Assembly (NCBI GenBank): GCA_009691845.1
Contig: SIAJ01000010.1
Coordinates: forward strand, 1-64,000
Origin: Gemmataceae bacterium
GTDB lineage: Bacteria; Planctomycetota; Planctomycetia; Gemmatales; Gemmataceae
Reading direction: 5' to 3'
Length of the DNA: 64,000 bases
Part shown: positions 1 to 7,866 of the stretch, piece by piece
Layout: each line of letters begins with the position of its first letter
Numbering within the stretch: position 1 is the stretch's first letter
Program-made: the position numbers and the translations under genes
The notes under the pieces: model-generated
The model's database searches: none
What the model was told of the DNA's origin: nothing
Seen by the model: the letters and a program-made list of their open reading frames with translations, nothing else

Positions 1-825
1 CACCATTCGAATCGCCAACTCGGTTTCGTAAATGCCGCTCACACGATTGATGGCCGTCACGATGGCTGCTTGGCCGAGTGGCTTGGTTCCACCAAAAAAT
101 GCCGTGTACTCGCCGGTTGCCGCGACCGCGGTACGATACGTCCGCAGGGTTAAGCCGTTAGAAGATCGGCGTACGGTTGGAGGTTCGTCGGAGTCCGATT
201 GTTTATGCTTGCCCGATGGGGGCAGTACCAGGTCGTTCAGGGACCCGGGTCCGTGGCGATTCGAGAGATCCCTGGGAAAGTACGAGGCGTAAACGCTCGA
301 ATCGAGATGGTAGTACGGGTCCACGTACCAGCGCCCTTGTGGACTCAGCACTTGGGCGTGGAATCCGAGCGGTGTGAGATCCGCGCTGAGCGTTGCGGTT
401 GGGTCATCAATGCCCTGTCCTCGCCAGGTTTTGATATCGGGGAACTGAGCCGCCAGTTCCGGCTCCATCATCGAAACTTCCCAGACATTGAAGCGACCGA
501 ATGTTCCATCCGGCCTGGGAATCGCGAGTGTTTTCGTCTTGCCGGTTTCAAATTCCTTGGGTGCGTCGGCCAGGTGCGGGCGCAGCGTGTCGAAGTTGAT
601 CCGAAAGGGCGTGAAATTTTGAAGGTCCAGTGCGGCCACGGCATGAATGCGGCTTGCCGGAACCGTGGAAAATAGTGAATACGAGTCTGCCCGGCTTTCC
701 GAAAGCAATCGCAAGGTATCCGGGGAGTCTCGGCCAGTGGTCGTCGTGGGCGTAATTCGCGATTCAAGGCTCTCGCAAACGAGCCGATGCCTGCTGAAGC
801 GTCGAAAATTCAGAGCCATGTTCAT
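1..825 (-). CDS. Secreted reprolysin-like metalloprotease, N-terminal part (runs off the window)
   Basis: Absent from the ORF track because it is open to the left edge; I translated it by hand and 275 codons run without a stop to base 1. It begins MNMALNFRRFSRHR and then carries CESLESRITPT, the LExRxxP motif also present in two other proteins of this window. The body (about residues 60-275) looks like the propeptide region of planctomycete M12B/reprolysin-like secreted proteases, including RTYRTAVAATGEY near the start of the presumed peptidase domain. The zinc-binding HExxH motif would lie outside the window, so catalytic competence cannot be judged. Met1 (base 825) and Met3 (base 819) are both possible starts; a GGA sits 6 bases before Met3. 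It is divergent from the FKBP gene. Confidence 0.6.
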   Translation of the reverse strand, partial: MNMALNFRRFSRHRLVCESLESRITPTTTTGRDSPDTLRLLSESRADSYSLFSTVPASRIHAVAALDLQNFTPFRINFDTLRPHLADAPKEFETGKTKTLAIPRPDGTFGRFNVWEVSMMEPELAAQFPDIKTWRGQGIDDPTATLSADLTPLGFHAQVLSPQGRWYVDPYYHLDSSVYASYFPRDLSNRHGPGSLNDLVLPPSGKHKQSDSDEPPTVRRSSNGLTLRTYRTAVAATGEYTAFFGGTKPLGQAAIVTAINRVSGIYETELAIRMV

Positions 826-1242
826 TCCGAACGAGAGATGCCTAGCGAGTCCGAATTGTCTTCATATGTATGTACGTCAGTCCATTAACAAAGTAAAGAA
901 CGGGCTCCCGTTCGAATGTGTAACTCTAGCGTGTCGGAACGGCAGGTGAGGGGACGCGGGAACAGAAACCTGAATCTTCCCAGAAAAAGCGCTCGTCCTC
1001 AAGGGCGTCACACAACCAAAATCGCACTTGCCAATCTGCTGACACTCGGTTGCTCAGTCGGGAAAGCTGCAGAACGAGCGAGCAAAAAAAGAGGCGAAAA
1101 ACATGGGCCAAAACTTGCCGCAAATCTATGTGATATACTGAATTGGGTCTATTGCTTCGTGTAAAATCTTCACTCGTGCACAAGTGGTGCAATCGCGCCA
1201 GTTGGCGTCCTCGTCATAATGGGTAACTCATTTGGAGCCTTC
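826..1242. other. Divergent intergenic region
   Basis: About 415 bases between two divergently transcribed secreted-protein genes, so it should hold both promoters; no clear -35/-10 pair could be fixed. A plus-strand reading (916-1164) contains TKIALANLLTLGCSVGKAAE, which vaguely recalls the first helices of planctomycete helix-turn-helix proteins and then dissolves into low-complexity lysine codons. It may be a decayed remnant, but the support is too weak to call a gene. Confidence 0.3.
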
Positions 1243-1950
1243 ATGAAGACGCATCAGTTTCGGCCAAGATTGGACAAGCTGGAAGAGCGAGACGTGCCAG
1301 CAACGTTTAGCTCAGCGGCAAATTCCGCTTTCGCGGCACAAGTCCTACAGAGCTTTTCTGCGGACTTCGAGTGGATGGCTCATCCGTCGGCTCGGCCGTT
1401 CGTGCAGGAGTTCTTCACCGGGCTGTACCAGGATTCCATGGCCGCTGGTGGAATCGGTGTTGCCGGAATGACCGCTGAAATTGCTCAACACATTGGTAGC
1501 TGGCTCGACTTTAACGTCGTACCTCCGCCGATCTTTATTGCGCCTCCGCCATTGCCCGAACCGCCGGCTCCGACCGACGCCGGAATGACCAATACGCTTC
1601 CGGATGCCAACGCTCCGCAATGGGTTCTTCAACAGAATGATCTGAAGACCTGGGACGTTGCCGTCGGGGCAGGGGATCCGGTCGTGGAGGGCGATTCGAT
1701 CACGATTTTCTACCAGGGCTGGTTGGTGAACGGCACGTCCTTCGATTCGAAGCGAAGCCCGGACGCGCCGACTACATTTGAGCTGAACAATCTCATCGAG
1801 GGCTGGAAGCAAGGGATTCCCGGAATGATGCCCGGCGGTATTCGTCGTCTCTACGTGCCGTCGGCTCTGGGTTACGGTGCTGCCGATCGGGCGGGCATTC
1901 CAGCGAACTCGGATCTGATTTTCGAGATCAAGCTGATCTCGCACACGTAA
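1243..1950 (+). CDS. Secreted FKBP-type peptidyl-prolyl isomerase
   Basis: The 235-residue product should catalyse cis-trans isomerisation of prolyl bonds in exported proteins. The N-terminus (MKTHQFRPRLDKLEERDVPA) is the planctomycete LExRxxP type and has no classical hydrophobic signal peptide. About 90 residues of unknown sequence with a proline-rich linker (PPPIFIAPPPLPEPPAP) follow. The FKBP domain fills the last ~105 residues, with the familiar VxxxYxGxxxxGxxFDSS-like segment (FYQGWLVNGTSFDSK), the GWxxGxxxM stretch and the terminal ANSDLIFEIKL strand. The ORF track starts at 1219, but GGAG five bases before ATG 1243 and the normal position of the RxRPxLxxLE motif favour 1243. A strong hairpin terminator follows. 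Confidence 0.85.
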   Translation: MKTHQFRPRLDKLEERDVPATFSSAANSAFAAQVLQSFSADFEWMAHPSARPFVQEFFTGLYQDSMAAGGIGVAGMTAEIAQHIGSWLDFNVVPPPIFIAPPPLPEPPAPTDAGMTNTLPDANAPQWVLQQNDLKTWDVAVGAGDPVVEGDSITIFYQGWLVNGTSFDSKRSPDAPTTFELNNLIEGWKQGIPGMMPGGIRRLYVPSALGYGAADRAGIPANSDLIFEIKLISHT

Positions 1951-1970
1951 GCCGAGTCCGTGGAACTCAG

Positions 1971-2008
1971 AAAAAGGCTTGAGCGATTCGTTCGCTCAGG
2001 CCTTTTTC
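1971..2008. terminator. Bidirectional hairpin terminator
   Basis: AAAAAGGC-T-TGAGCG pairs with CGCTCA-G-GCCTTTTT across a short loop, flanked by A- and T-runs. It sits between the convergent FKBP gene and the Gfo/Idh/MocA gene and can serve both. Confidence 0.85.
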
Positions 2009-2026
2009 GTTGACCGGGGCAGGGGG

Positions 2027-3289
2027 TCATACGCGAGCAGGGTAGAGCACTTTCCGCGTCCCGTTCTTGGAAAACAGAACCAGGCCGCCCTCTGAGCTAT
2101 TCACTTCTACCAAGCAGCCCGGATCGCCTGCGGCATGCTGTTTCAGGATCGCTTCCATGGACTGCACGATTGCCACGCAATTGCGGTCGGCGGAGAGGTC
2201 GTTGTAAGACAGCGATTGCATTGCCTTCAATCTTGCCGGTCGTTCATCGACTGGCCCGCCGAATTCGACGGTTGCGACCTCCTCGAAGAACCGCTGTAGT
2301 ATTTCGATTCCGTATCCGCGTTGCGAACGATCGCCCCAGGGTTCGACAAACGAACCGTTGTAATGATGGTTGGGCGTGTTCTTCAGTTCGTTCGGCGTGC
2401 GGCCCTCGATGCAGACCTCGACGCCGCGCTTGCGTTGATGAGCGATCCAGACGCCGTTATCGAAACGAAATTGCACTTCTTGATCCACGTAGCCGGGAAA
2501 ATTGTCCGGCGTCACCCAGCTCGTGTGGATGTCGAACGCGGCCTCACGCTGATCGGGGTGGGTGTAGATAACCTGAAGTTGAACCGAGTCCCAGGTCGGG
2601 CCAGTGGCAGGGCCGACCTGGCCTCGCTGACCCGTGGCCGTGATTCGAGTGAGCTTCCAATGGGGGCCGAACGAGAAATCGATGAGCTTGAGATAATGCA
2701 CCGCAACGTAGGTTCCCGGATTGCGGCCCGTGAGCCATTCGGAGAATTGCGATCCGCTAATCGACTTTGGCTCCAGGAGAGAGCAGTAGCCATTGTTGAC
2801 GTGTTTCAAAACGTCATCGACAACATGGGTTCGCAGTTTCTTGTGATCCGGATCGGCCAGCTTGTGATAGACGACTTTCGCGAGCACCCCCTTGGCATCG
2901 GCCAGCCGTTGCAACTCGTCCAGTTCTTGAAGCGTGAGAACGGACGGTTTTTCGATCAACACATGCTTGCCGGCTTCGAGAGCCAGTTTGGCGGGCGCGA
3001 AGTGCCGATCATCAGGCGTGGCCACGCAAATCGCGTCCACGTTGGTCGCGGCCAACCGGGCGACTGCATCGTTCCCTGAGAAACTTTGAAGGGCGGGGAA
3101 CTCCGGCCGATACCGTTCGACGCGTGAGCCAGTCCGCGAAGCCACGGCCGCGAGTTCAAGTTCGACCTGCCCGTAGTCGCGGCGAAATAAACCGTCGCGT
3201 TTGGCTGAGACAAACATCGGCCGATAGGTCTCATCGAAGATCATGCCGAGGCCGACCATGCCGGCGCGGATGCGATTGGAGTTGGTCAT
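2027..3289 (-). CDS. Gfo/Idh/MocA family oxidoreductase
   Basis: This 420-residue protein belongs to the NAD(P)-dependent sugar dehydrogenase family acting on cyclic polyols, sugars or their derivatives. The N-terminal Rossmann fold is visible as RAGMVGLGMIFDE (residues 8-20), the cofactor-side VATPDDRHFAPA around residue 90, and the conserved E-K-P of HVLIEKPSVLT around residue 110, whose lysine is a catalytic/cofactor contact in the family. The C-terminal two thirds would be the alpha/beta substrate domain. Substrate cannot be deduced. It has no signal peptide, so it is cytoplasmic. It stands alone: upstream lies the inverted dif-like pair, downstream the shared terminator. Confidence 0.88.
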   Translation of the reverse strand: MTNSNRIRAGMVGLGMIFDETYRPMFVSAKRDGLFRRDYGQVELELAAVASRTGSRVERYRPEFPALQSFSGNDAVARLAATNVDAICVATPDDRHFAPAKLALEAGKHVLIEKPSVLTLQELDELQRLADAKGVLAKVVYHKLADPDHKKLRTHVVDDVLKHVNNGYCSLLEPKSISGSQFSEWLTGRNPGTYVAVHYLKLIDFSFGPHWKLTRITATGQRGQVGPATGPTWDSVQLQVIYTHPDQREAAFDIHTSWVTPDNFPGYVDQEVQFRFDNGVWIAHQRKRGVEVCIEGRTPNELKNTPNHHYNGSFVEPWGDRSQRGYGIEILQRFFEEVATVEFGGPVDERPARLKAMQSLSYNDLSADRNCVAIVQSMEAILKQHAAGDPGCLVEVNSSEGGLVLFSKNGTRKVLYPARV

Positions 3290-3351
3290 GGGAGTGATGA
3301 TACGCCCTCAGCCCGAAACGCGGAATCGCAGCGAAAATCACGCACTCTGCA

Positions 3352-3379
3352 ATTTAACATAAGATACATTATCGGACTC
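3352..3379 (-). other. dif-like XerCD recombination site 1
   Basis: Read on the minus strand this 28-bp site is GAGTCCGATAA, TGTATC, TTATGTTAAAT: an 11-bp XerC-type arm, 6-bp centre and 11-bp XerD-type arm. The XerD arm is identical to that of E. coli dif as I remember it, the centre differs at one base, and I count 22 of 28 matches overall. It faces a second site at 3429-3456. Confidence 0.72.
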
Positions 3380-3428
3380 ATCCGATCGGACTCGCTTGTC
3401 CCGGAGTTCGCCTCGGTCCTTTTCTGTG

Positions 3429-3456
3429 TGGTCCGATAATGTCTGTTATGTTAAAT
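3429..3456 (+). other. dif-like XerCD recombination site 2
   Basis: TGGTCCGATAA, TGTCTG, TTATGTTAAAT read on the plus strand. The XerD-type arm is identical to site 1 and to E. coli dif; the XerC arm differs from site 1 at two outer bases and the central hexamer at two bases. I count 21 of 28 matches to E. coli dif. Confidence 0.72.
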
Positions 3457-3540
3457 TAGTGATTGCTTCATGCAAACGGCGTTTTGGCCGTGTTTTATGG
3501 GAGTTTTTGCAATTACTTGGCCTTTAGAAATGCGGGCAAA

Positions 3541-4527
3541 TCAAGACGATTTTCCGCCGCTGGCCTCTCGCGGTTCCAGGAACACGCCCATCTTTCGGAA
3601 CTTGTTGTAACGCTCGTCGAGCAGGCGATCGAGCTTCTTTGTTTTGAGTTCGCGGATCGACCGGAGCAGATAGGATTTCAAGGTCGTGCCCATCTCGCGA
3701 GGCTCGCGATGAGCACCGCCGAGCGGCTCGTGAAGTACGTCGTCAATAACGCCCAGCGATGCCAGGTGCTTGGAAGTCAATCGCAGCGCCTCGGCCGCCC
3801 GGGGCTTCGTTTCCTCGTTGGCGACTTTCCACAGGATGCCCGCGCATCCCTCGGGAGAGATTACCGAATAGTAGGCGTGTTCAAGGACTGCAATTCGATC
3901 TCCGACTCCAATGCCCAATGCCCCGCCGGATCCCCCCTCCCCGATCACAACACAAACGATTGGCGTCGGTAGCCGCGACATCTCCAGGATGCTGGTCGCG
4001 ATGAGTTGAGCCTGGCCCCGCTCCTCGGCTCCGATACCCGGAAACGCACCAGGGGTGTCGATCAGGCAGATGATTGGCAAGTGAAATTTGGCCGCCAGCT
4101 TCATCTTGTTCAGTGCCTTGCGATAACCCTCGGGATGGGCGCAACCGTAATAACACGCCTGGCGTTCTTTCAGGGTGTGGCCTTTTTGATGACCGACGAG
4201 AAGGACCTTCGAGTTCCCCAAACGAGCGAAGCCGCAACGGATGGCCTGGTCGTCCCCAAATGCCCGATCGCCGCGCAGTTCGACGAACTCCTCGAAGATC
4301 ATCGAAACGTAATCCATTGTTTGCGGGCGCTCTGGATGCCGGGAGACCAGAACCGTCTGCCACGGCGTGAGAGACGAGTAGGTCTTTTTCAACAACCCGG
4401 AGAGTTCGCGGCGGATGCGTTTGATCTCTTCGCTCATATTCGCAGTCGCGCTCGCCCCCTGCTCTAAACGCTTGAGAACGTCTTCGAGGGCGTGGATTTC
4501 GGTTTCAAACGGCAACGGTGCTGCCAT
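3541..4527 (-). CDS. accA: Acetyl-CoA carboxylase carboxyltransferase subunit alpha
   Basis: AccA pairs with AccD to move the carboxyl group from carboxybiotin to acetyl-CoA, giving malonyl-CoA for fatty-acid synthesis in the cytoplasm. The 328-residue length is typical. Family landmarks are LSPWQTV-like SLTPWQTVLVSRHPERPQ (about 55-70), FEEFVELRGDRAFGDD, the glycine-rich GHQKGHTLKER, CLIDTPGAFPGIGAEERGQ (about 160-180) and the oxyanion-forming GEGGSGGALGIGVGD, followed by YSVISPEGCA. No accD, accB or accC lies in the window, as is usual when accA is encoded alone. The kinase gene ends 23 bases upstream of it, so the two may share a transcript. Confidence 0.97.
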   Translation of the reverse strand: MAAPLPFETEIHALEDVLKRLEQGASATANMSEEIKRIRRELSGLLKKTYSSLTPWQTVLVSRHPERPQTMDYVSMIFEEFVELRGDRAFGDDQAIRCGFARLGNSKVLLVGHQKGHTLKERQACYYGCAHPEGYRKALNKMKLAAKFHLPIICLIDTPGAFPGIGAEERGQAQLIATSILEMSRLPTPIVCVVIGEGGSGGALGIGVGDRIAVLEHAYYSVISPEGCAGILWKVANEETKPRAAEALRLTSKHLASLGVIDDVLHEPLGGAHREPREMGTTLKSYLLRSIRELKTKKLDRLLDERYNKFRKMGVFLEPREASGGKSS

Positions 4528-4550
4528 CGATCCTCTCCGCTGACAATTGG

Positions 4551-5426
4551 CTACATCATTCCGCCGGTTTCATCCACTGGATCCGGGTCGCTCTTGAACA
4601 CTTTCATCTTCCGCATGGCAATCAGCACATCGTGACACGATGACGGTCGATCGTCAGGTTTTTTGGCGAGCATTCTCAGAATCAATGCCGACAGTTCGTC
4701 AGTCACATCCTTGTTGTGGGTTTGCGGGCTCAATGGCTTCTCCGCAATCTGCTTGTTATACAGATCGGTGATCGTGTTACCCCGAAAGGGCGGGCGACCA
4801 GTCGTTAGTTCGTAGTAAGTGCAACCCAGACCATAGATGTCCGCACGGGCGTCGAGCGGTTTCTTGTTAATCTGTTCGGGCGCCATGTAGCTCGCCGTCC
4901 CCTGGGCCTTGCTCTGCCGGTAGAACATTTTCCAAACGCCCTTCGGAATCTTCCGCGTGATGGCGAAATCAATCCACTTCAGGTTTCCCGAGGCATTCAC
5001 GAGCATATTGTCCGGCTTCACGTCGCAATGGACCCAACCTTTCGCGTTCATGTAGGCGAGACCGGTCGCGGCCTGTTTGAATATCTTCATCGCGTGTTCT
5101 TTGATGAAAGCGAAATCCTTGCCCATAATCCGGTTCCGCATCGAGCCGGAGGGAAAGAACTCCATGATGAAATGCGGCGAATGCTTGTCCCGGTCGATCT
5201 TCAGGATGTGAATGACGTTCTCGTGCCGCAGTTTCGTGCCGACTTCGGCTTCGTGGAATAGGTTGTTGCGGACGTCTCCCTTCTCCGCGGCCTCTGGAAG
5301 CAGGATCTTCATCGCGAAGTGCCGGTTCGAGTGTGGCTCGACCACTTCGAAGACCTGCGAGACTTGCCCGGTTTGCAAGAGCGAGCGGAGTCGGTAACCG
5401 CCGATCAACTCATTCACTTCGGGCAT
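4551..5426 (-). CDS. Divergent Hanks-type serine/threonine kinase
   Basis: A 291-residue soluble kinase domain with almost nothing attached and no membrane segment. Subdomain II lysine is present (FAMKILLP, residue ~40), as are the alpha-C glutamate region, the APE motif (ASYMAPEQI) and the ADIYGLGCTYYEL stretch. Three canonical motifs are altered: the glycine loop is LLQTGQVSQVFE, the HRD motif is HCD (WVHCDVKPDN), and the DFG motif is DFA (KWIDFAITRK). The catalytic and metal-binding aspartates remain, so activity is plausible but not assured. It lies just upstream of accA on the same strand. Substrates are unknown. Confidence 0.85.
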   Translation of the reverse strand: MPEVNELIGGYRLRSLLQTGQVSQVFEVVEPHSNRHFAMKILLPEAAEKGDVRNNLFHEAEVGTKLRHENVIHILKIDRDKHSPHFIMEFFPSGSMRNRIMGKDFAFIKEHAMKIFKQAATGLAYMNAKGWVHCDVKPDNMLVNASGNLKWIDFAITRKIPKGVWKMFYRQSKAQGTASYMAPEQINKKPLDARADIYGLGCTYYELTTGRPPFRGNTITDLYNKQIAEKPLSPQTHNKDVTDELSALILRMLAKKPDDRPSSCHDVLIAMRKMKVFKSDPDPVDETGGMM

Positions 5427-5503
5427 CTGGCCAATCCTCTATTATGTGGTGGAAAATAATCGCCCCTGCATTCATAGTATTTGAACGAGGCAGTGGGGGC
5501 AGG

Positions 5504-6439
5504 CTACCAATATTCCTCGAAGTGAACGTTCCCCTTTTGCTTGGCGGTTGCATTGTCGGTCTGGAATCCGCGTTTTTCCAGGAGCTCGATCACGCCGAGG
5601 GGTTGGGGATACTCCCTCTCGCCCGTCTCCTTGTTCTTGGTCGGCACGCCGATCATCTTTGGATTGCCGCACAAGAACACATGGGTTTTGGCCGGATTGA
5701 GTTTCTCGCCGAGGCGATCCTCCAGTTGACCGCTTGCGATCAGGTCCTGAATGTAGACCTTCTGTCCCACCGGTTCCACTTCGCGGGTCGTGAGAGCGAG
5801 ATACTGATAGTTCGGGAACTGTTTCATCAGGCGCTGGTGCGTCTCGTAGTACGCCAGGTCGCGTTTCGTTCGCACACAGCACGCCTGAAGAATTCTGCCC
5901 GTGTGCCCGGTTTTGAGCAGTTCCCAGATCATGTAATTGTGCGGGGCCTCGCCGGTGCCGGTTCCCAGAAACAAGACGGTATCGCCAGGATTCACCGTTT
6001 CGAGCGTGAAGTGCCCAGTGATCTTCTCGCCGATGTTGAGTCGATCCCCTTGCCGCAGCATGAACAGTCTGGGTGTCAGGGCTGGCGGCTTGGTTGGATC
6101 CAAACCCTCCTTCACGAGCGTGATGTAGAACTCCAGGTGATCGGTTGCTGCCACATCGATGAGATTGCCCGATTCATCCAGAATCGAGTTACTGATTGAA
6201 TACGCCCGGCGAACAACCTTCGATTCGTCCGTCGGCTTCAAATCCTCCTGCTGGCAACCGGGAAATCGCGGTTCCCAATTCCCAAGGCCGAGCGAGCAGT
6301 ACTGCCCTGCTCTGTGTGCGGGCCTGGGAAAATCGGACTTCACTCGCAGAATCATCAACTCGGAATGTGGCTTTCGCAAATAGGCAACGGCGCCGTTGTA
6401 GCGCCGTTGACGAGCGTCCGCTATCTCTTCGGGGAGCAT
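5504..6439 (-). CDS. fpr: Ferredoxin--NADP(+) reductase
   Basis: This 311-residue flavoenzyme should pass electrons between ferredoxin or flavodoxin and NADP(H). FAD binding is shown by RRAYSISNS (the RxYS motif) and the pyridine nucleotide site by LFLGTGTGEAPHNYMI. The chain ends in a tryptophan (HFEEYW), resembling bacterial FPR-type reductases in which the terminal aromatic residue stacks on FAD. The ORF track extends the N-terminus by 143 residues that read through a repeat (YLTPAPFPQREGG); I start at MLPEEIADARQ because AGAAAGG precedes that ATG by about eight bases and the beta-barrel domain begins directly after it. It follows the TIM-barrel gene with a repeat-bearing gap. Confidence 0.9.
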   Translation of the reverse strand: MLPEEIADARQRRYNGAVAYLRKPHSELMILRVKSDFPRPAHRAGQYCSLGLGNWEPRFPGCQQEDLKPTDESKVVRRAYSISNSILDESGNLIDVAATDHLEFYITLVKEGLDPTKPPALTPRLFMLRQGDRLNIGEKITGHFTLETVNPGDTVLFLGTGTGEAPHNYMIWELLKTGHTGRILQACCVRTKRDLAYYETHQRLMKQFPNYQYLALTTREVEPVGQKVYIQDLIASGQLEDRLGEKLNPAKTHVFLCGNPKMIGVPTKNKETGEREYPQPLGVIELLEKRGFQTDNATAKQKGNVHFEEYW

Positions 6440-6451
6440 GCCGTACCTTTC

Positions 6452-6492
6452 TAATCCCCCTTCCCTCTGCGGGAATGGGGCGGGGGTTAGGT
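6452..6492. repeat. Palindromic intergenic repeat (CCTAACCCCCGCCCC type)
   Basis: CTAATCCCCCTTCCCTCTGC and GGGAATGGGGCGGGGGTTAG form an imperfect inverted repeat between the TIM-barrel gene and the reductase gene. Read as protein it gives the LTPAPFPQREG kind of peptide often mis-annotated in planctomycete genomes. Related sequence recurs near 45690-45750 and 54860-54960. Confidence 0.6.
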
Positions 6493-6498
6493 ATCTCC

Positions 6499-7368
6499 TT
6501 AGCCCAATTTCTTCGCCGATTCCTGCAGAATCTTGACCAGGGCCTTCACGTCCGCGGTCGGCTCTTCCGGCTTCGCTTCGTATTCGATGGCGATGTAGCC
6601 GCCGAACTTCACTTCCTTCAAAGCCTTCATCACGGCGACGACATCCAGCACGCCACCATCTTTTCCGTAGAGCACGTCGATCTTGCGTTTGTTGTCGTGA
6701 TCTTTCAAGTGCATGCCGAAGTTGCGCTTGCCCATCACCTTGACTTGCTGAGGCACATCGAGCTTTTCGCCCAGTTGTTCCATGCGGATGAGGTGCCCAG
6801 TGTCGAGACAGGTGCCGATCAGTTCGTGATGGTTCTTCACCGCTTCCATGATGACCTCGGCACTCCACCAGCGGTGCCGATTCTTGCCGCCCGAAGGTCC
6901 GTGCGGATGGATGGCAATCGCGACCTTGTACTCTTCACACAACTTGTCGAGGCTATCGAACGAATCGGGTGTCGGGTCGGCCGTCAGGTACTTGACTCCG
7001 AGCGCCTTGGCGAACTCGAATTTTTTCTTGTTCGCATCGTGGTCCTTGCTGAATCCCTCGACGCCGAACGAAACCGGCATAACGCCCATGTCCTTGCAGG
7101 TGTTCAGAATGGTCTTCAACTGTTGCGGCGTGCTTTCAACCGGAATGTGGTTGCGGAAGAACTCGGCGTACTTGACGCCGCAATCGGCCATCCGCTTGAG
7201 AGCTTGCTCAAGTTTAAAATTGCGGAATGTATAGCTCTGGATGGCCACGGTGAAGCCACCGAACGCGTCTTCCTCCTTGGCTCGAACAAATCCAGGAAGC
7301 GCGGCAGCCGCAACAGCGGCAGCCCCGGTGCGAAGCGCATCACGCCGAGAGAGAAGGTGGTCGAACAC
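6499..7368 (-). CDS. TAT-exported TIM-barrel sugar phosphate isomerase/epimerase-like protein
   Basis: The 289-residue product starts with a twin-arginine signal (LSRRDALRTGAAAVAAAALP) ending near FVRA, so it is exported folded. The mature part is an AP endonuclease family 2 type TIM barrel: AIQSYTFRNF, YAEFF, AIHPHGP, GTCLDTGHL and YIAIEYE are the strands that carry metal-binding His, Asp and Glu in xylose-isomerase-like enzymes. Planctomycetes encode many such secreted paralogues, probably for sugar or cyclitol handling, but the reaction is not predictable. It precedes the ferredoxin reductase gene on the same strand. Confidence 0.85.
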   Translation of the reverse strand: MFDHLLSRRDALRTGAAAVAAAALPGFVRAKEEDAFGGFTVAIQSYTFRNFKLEQALKRMADCGVKYAEFFRNHIPVESTPQQLKTILNTCKDMGVMPVSFGVEGFSKDHDANKKKFEFAKALGVKYLTADPTPDSFDSLDKLCEEYKVAIAIHPHGPSGGKNRHRWWSAEVIMEAVKNHHELIGTCLDTGHLIRMEQLGEKLDVPQQVKVMGKRNFGMHLKDHDNKRKIDVLYGKDGGVLDVVAVMKALKEVKFGGYIAIEYEAKPEEPTADVKALVKILQESAKKLG

Positions 7369-7866
7369 GAGTGAACTCCTTGGTTGGATAATCTTCCTTC
7401 ATTCTGCCGGACCGGGAGGAAATGACCAGTGGAAAAACCCCCCTGCCCTGCCGGGCATCCGGCTGCGGAAAACATCGTTGATTTGACCATTGCGACCGGG
7501 CCCGCTCTGTAAAAACCTGTTTCAAGCGTTGAACTCGTGGGGACGGACCTCCAATCTGTCCCTTCTCAAAGTACCCAGTTCGGCTTGATTCAGGCGATTC
7601 CTCGGGCAGGGAATGGACAGACCGGAGGTCCATCCCCACAAACCCATCGAGAAGAGGTTGCTTTTCTCCAGGGCAGAGCTGACCCGTTTCATCTTTCCTG
7701 GCGGCTGCCCGTCGACGTGGAGAACGTCCCAACCTGACAGGATTTCCTTCCTTCCCCCGTTTATCCTCTCGGTTCAACTTTCTTTCGTCGCGGGTCAGCA
7801 TCGTCTTCTTCGACTTAGCTTGAACCGGCCCGCCATCGGGATCCGATGTAGCGATAACGGTATCCC
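7369..7866. other. Divergent intergenic region with repeat
   Basis: About 500 bases between the divergent TIM-barrel and TolC-family genes. Apart from the inverted repeat at 7537-7639 I see no conserved coding sequence; ORF-track entries here (for example the one starting MGTDLQSVPS) are translations of the repeat. Confidence 0.5.
7537..7639. repeat. Inverted repeat, GTGGGGACGGACCTCC family
   Basis: GTGGGGACGGACCTCCAATC at 7537 is mirrored by ACCGGAGGTCCATCCCCAC ending at 7639; each arm is about 26 bp with a 50-bp spacer. Its translation (GTDLQSVPS) is a peptide I associate with spurious planctomycete ORFs. Confidence 0.65.

Larger units (their letters stand above)
3352..3456. repeat. 105-bp inverted pair of dif-like sites
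   Basis: Two 28-bp dif-like sites in opposite orientation (24 of 28 bases shared), XerC arms facing inward, separated by 49 bp. The spacer contains the perfect palindrome TCCGATCGGA (3381-3390) and a repeated CGGACTC. As single-stranded DNA the whole could fold into a long hairpin. It lies between accA (3' end) and the start of the Gfo/Idh/MocA gene. Confidence 0.75.

Noticed and set aside
916-1164. 82-residue ORF with a helix-turn-helix-like patch
   Set aside because: Only ~20 residues recall an HTH and the rest is lysine-rich low complexity; kept as a note in the intergenic entry.
3352-3456. Inverted repeat considered as a simple terminator or MITE
   Set aside because: The arms match the XerC/XerD layout of dif with exact 11-6-11 spacing and lack a T-run; a MITE remains possible if other copies exist.
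6196-7374. 392-residue plus-strand ORF
   Set aside because: Shadow of the ferredoxin reductase and TIM-barrel genes, both strongly supported on the minus strand.
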